This document shows, piece by piece, positions 5,271-6,938 of a stretch of DNA of 6,938 bases. The stretch's first letter is position 1, and each line of letters starts with the position of its first letter. The position numbers were made by a program, and so were the translations under genes. Under the pieces are notes generated by a model, which did no database searches, was not told the DNA's origin, and saw only the letters and a list, made by a program, of their open reading frames with translations. Source of the DNA: Treponema sp. (GTDB taxonomy: Bacteria; Spirochaetota; Spirochaetia; Treponematales; Breznakiellaceae); contig JAISRD010000184.1 of the NCBI GenBank assembly GCA_031273835.1, positions 1 through 6,938 of the forward strand. The letters run 5' to 3'.

Positions 5271-5277
5271 AAGTAAG

Positions 5278-5282
5278 AGGAG
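5278..5282 (+). promoter_or_regulatory. Ribosome-binding site of the CheY-like gene
   Basis: AGGAG, within AAGAGGAG, lies 8 nt before the ATG at 5291. This is the best Shine-Dalgarno in the window and selects this start over the internal ATG at codon 7. Confidence 0.8.
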
Positions 5283-5290
5283 CGTACCGC

Positions 5291-5728
5291 ATGATTGCAA
5301 AGAGTGATATGCCCAGCATCAATGAGAAACCTCCGGAGGGACAGAAGCCGGAAGGCGGATCGTACAGGGTTCTTGTGGTGGATGATTCCATGTTTATCGC
5401 GAAGCAGCTTGGACAGATCTTCACTTCCGAAGGTTTTGAGGTTGTTGGAACCGCCGGAGACGGGGCCCAAGGGGTGGAAAAATACAAGGAACTGTACCCA
5501 AATGTTGATTTGGTGACCATGGACATCACAATGCCGGTTATGGATGGGGTTTCGGCGCTGGAAAAAATACTGGAATTCGATAAAGAAGCCTGTGTCATCA
5601 TGGTAAGCGCCCTGGGAAAGGAGGATGTGGTCAAAAAATCCCTCCTTATGGGTGCGAAAAGCTATATTGTTAAGCCTCTGGACCGGAAAAAAGTGTTGGA
5701 ACGGGTTGTTTCCGTCCTAAAACGATAG
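5291..5728 (+). CDS. CheY-like single-domain response regulator
   Basis: 145 residues: a 24-residue hydrophilic N-terminal extension and one receiver domain (about 26-145) with no output domain. The acidic pair D31-D32, phosphoacceptor D78 (LVTMDITMPVMDG), switch serine S106, switch tyrosine Y125 and the conserved K128-P129 are all present, so it should be phosphorylated normally by a kinase encoded elsewhere. Single-domain regulators act by protein contact, for example on flagellar motors or as phosphate carriers, but the window has no chemotaxis genes, so calling it chemotactic CheY would be unsafe. The strong ribosome-binding site fixes the start, which makes the N-terminal extension real. 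The flavodiiron gene follows after 30 bp on the same strand with no terminator between, which suggests co-transcription. Confidence 0.92.
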   Translation: MIAKSDMPSINEKPPEGQKPEGGSYRVLVVDDSMFIAKQLGQIFTSEGFEVVGTAGDGAQGVEKYKELYPNVDLVTMDITMPVMDGVSALEKILEFDKEACVIMVSALGKEDVVKKSLLMGAKSYIVKPLDRKKVLERVVSVLKR

Positions 5729-5758
5729 ATTCCCCGTAGAAAATGCCGTTTTGATTAT

Positions 5759-6938
5759 ATGAAAGCTCATAAAATTACCGATACGGTCTATTGCATCTAT
5801 GCGGATATTCAAACAACCGATCTCTTTGAGGGAATTTGGCCCATTCCCCAGGGGGTTTCCCTCAATTCATACCTGGTAAGGGGTGAAAAAACAGCCCTCA
5901 TCGACCTGATCCGGGACTGGTCCGGCGCTCCCGGACAACTGGAAGAGGCCCTTTCTTCGATAGGCAGCGGTTTTGACCAGGTGGACTACCTTATCCTCAA
6001 CCACCTGGAGCCGGATCATACCGGGTGGCTCAGGGAATTTCGGAAGCGCAGCCCCAAGGCGGAGATTATTTCCACCGCCAAGGGCATTAACCTGGTAAAA
6101 ACCTTTTATAAAACGGAGTCGGGCCTGCGGGCCGTTAAGGACGGGGATAAGCTTGATCTGGGGGGCGTGGAACTTTCCTTTCTTGAGACCCCCAATATTC
6201 ATTGGCCCGAAACTATGATGACCTGGGAGCCCCGGTCGGGGACCCTTTTTTCCTGCGATGCCTTCGGTTCCTTCGGCGTTCTGGGGGGAAGGGTTTTTGA
6301 TGATGAGTTTACCCCGGCGGAACATGCCTTCTTTGAAAAAGAATGCCTCCGTTATTATTCCAATATCGTGGCCTCCTTTTCCGTCTTTGTGGAGCGGGGA
6401 ATACAGAAGCTTTCGGTTCCGGATATTAAATGCGTGGCCCCCAGCCATGGATTGGTCTGGCGGAAAAATCCCGGGGAAATTATCGGCCGTTACCTGAAAT
6501 ACGCCTCCTATTCCAGGGACGGCGCGGAAAAGGAAATCGCGATCATCTGGGGATCCATGTACGGTAATACCAGGCAGGGCTTGGACGCTGTTATCCGGGG
6601 GATCGAGGCGGAAGGGACGCCCTACAGCCTGCACCGCATCCCCGATGAGGATGTATCCTATGTTCTGGCGGACGCCTTCAAATCACGGGCCCTTGTTCTT
6701 GCCATGCCCACCTACGAGTACGCCATGTTCCCCCCCATGGCCTATGTGCTGGACATATTCAGGCGCAAGCATATCTTCGGCAAGACGGTGCTCCGTATCG
6801 GTTCCTGGGGCTGGGTCGGGGGCGCTAAGAAAGAATACGAAGCCGCCATCGAAGCTCTCAAGTGGGAAAGCATACCCTCCATGGAATGGGCCGGCGCCCC
6901 CACGGAACAGGAATTGAGCGTCCTGGAAGAACGGGGCC
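5759..6938 (+). CDS. fprA: Flavodiiron protein, FprA type (3' end outside window)
   Basis: At least 393 residues, with no stop before the right edge; simple FprA proteins are about 400 long, so the visible part is nearly complete unless a rubredoxin-type extension follows. These cytoplasmic enzymes of anaerobes reduce O2 to water and/or NO to N2O. The N-terminal metallo-beta-lactamase-like domain (about 1-250) has the full diiron ligand set: H82, E84, D86 (NHLEPDH, 81-87), H148, D167 and H230 (PSHG). The flavodoxin domain begins near 258, with the FMN phosphate loop WGSMYGNTRQG (264-274), then AMPTYEYAMFPPM and GSWGWVGGA, which line the flavin. The electron donor, usually rubredoxin or F420H2, is not seen. 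The ATG is the first possible start after an in-frame TAG (the cheY stop, 5726-5728), but no Shine-Dalgarno precedes it. Its 30-bp distance from the receiver gene suggests a shared transcript. Confidence 0.95.
   Translation, partial: MKAHKITDTVYCIYADIQTTDLFEGIWPIPQGVSLNSYLVRGEKTALIDLIRDWSGAPGQLEEALSSIGSGFDQVDYLILNHLEPDHTGWLREFRKRSPKAEIISTAKGINLVKTFYKTESGLRAVKDGDKLDLGGVELSFLETPNIHWPETMMTWEPRSGTLFSCDAFGSFGVLGGRVFDDEFTPAEHAFFEKECLRYYSNIVASFSVFVERGIQKLSVPDIKCVAPSHGLVWRKNPGEIIGRYLKYASYSRDGAEKEIAIIWGSMYGNTRQGLDAVIRGIEAEGTPYSLHRIPDEDVSYVLADAFKSRALVLAMPTYEYAMFPPMAYVLDIFRRKHIFGKTVLRIGSWGWVGGAKKEYEAAIEALKWESIPSMEWAGAPTEQELSVLEERG

Noticed and set aside
5867..6634. 255-codon minus-strand ORF across fprA
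   Set aside because: It lies opposite a gene with a full set of conserved diiron ligands; its translation has low-complexity Gly/Pro/Lys character and no motif.
1..6938. CRISPR arrays, tRNA or rRNA genes, insertion sequences
   Set aside because: No regularly spaced repeats, cloverleaf-like sequences, transposase domains or terminal inverted repeats were seen.

Overview
The window is a gene-dense stretch of a bacterial chromosome with moderately high GC and no mobile elements. It holds eight protein genes, two of them cut by the window edges. The gene set is chromosome-type ParA/ParB, a Cof-type HAD phosphatase, a CBS-plus-histidine-kinase-type ATPase fusion, a DRTGG-like protein, a Dus-family enzyme, a CheY-like receiver and a flavodiiron protein. 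This suggests a free-living or gut-associated anaerobe. From general resemblance I lean towards a spirochete of the Treponema group, but nothing in the window proves that taxonomy.

Layout: (1) 1-1723, minus strand: parA followed by parB with an 8-bp overlap; parB runs off the left edge close to its natural C-terminus. (2) 1724-1795: a 72-bp divergent promoter region with back-to-back promoter-like elements. (3) 1796-3904, plus strand: a compact three-gene operon, HAD phosphatase, CBS-CBS-HATPase protein and DRTGG-like protein, with 8-bp and 4-bp overlaps. (4) 3905-4024: a short convergent gap with a weak hairpin and a possible frameshifted small reading frame. (5) 4025-5116, minus strand: a tRNA-dihydrouridine synthase family gene. 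(6) 5117-5290: a divergent control region with several T5 tracts, TTGAC elements and a 12-bp palindrome. (7) 5291-6938, plus strand: a CheY-like receiver followed 30 bp later by a flavodiiron protein (fprA type), cut by the right edge a little before or near its expected end.

How the genes may work together: ParA and ParB form the chromosome segregation and origin-positioning pair. The CBS-HATPase and DRTGG genes look like a small signalling module: CBS domains usually bind adenine nucleotides, the HATPase domain is of the RsbW/RsbT switch-kinase class, and DRTGG domains often accompany CBS domains. No sigma factor, STAS antagonist or PP2C phosphatase is visible here, so the output is unknown. 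The receiver and flavodiiron genes may be co-transcribed, which would link a phosphorelay output to oxygen or NO detoxification; that is inference.

The most notable non-coding pattern is at the start codons. The three genes that head transcription units (parA, the HAD gene and dus) lack a Shine-Dalgarno sequence but have a -10-like hexamer ending 5-7 nt before the ATG, which predicts leaderless mRNAs. Most of the other starts have a Shine-Dalgarno sequence; fprA, which follows cheY, has none.
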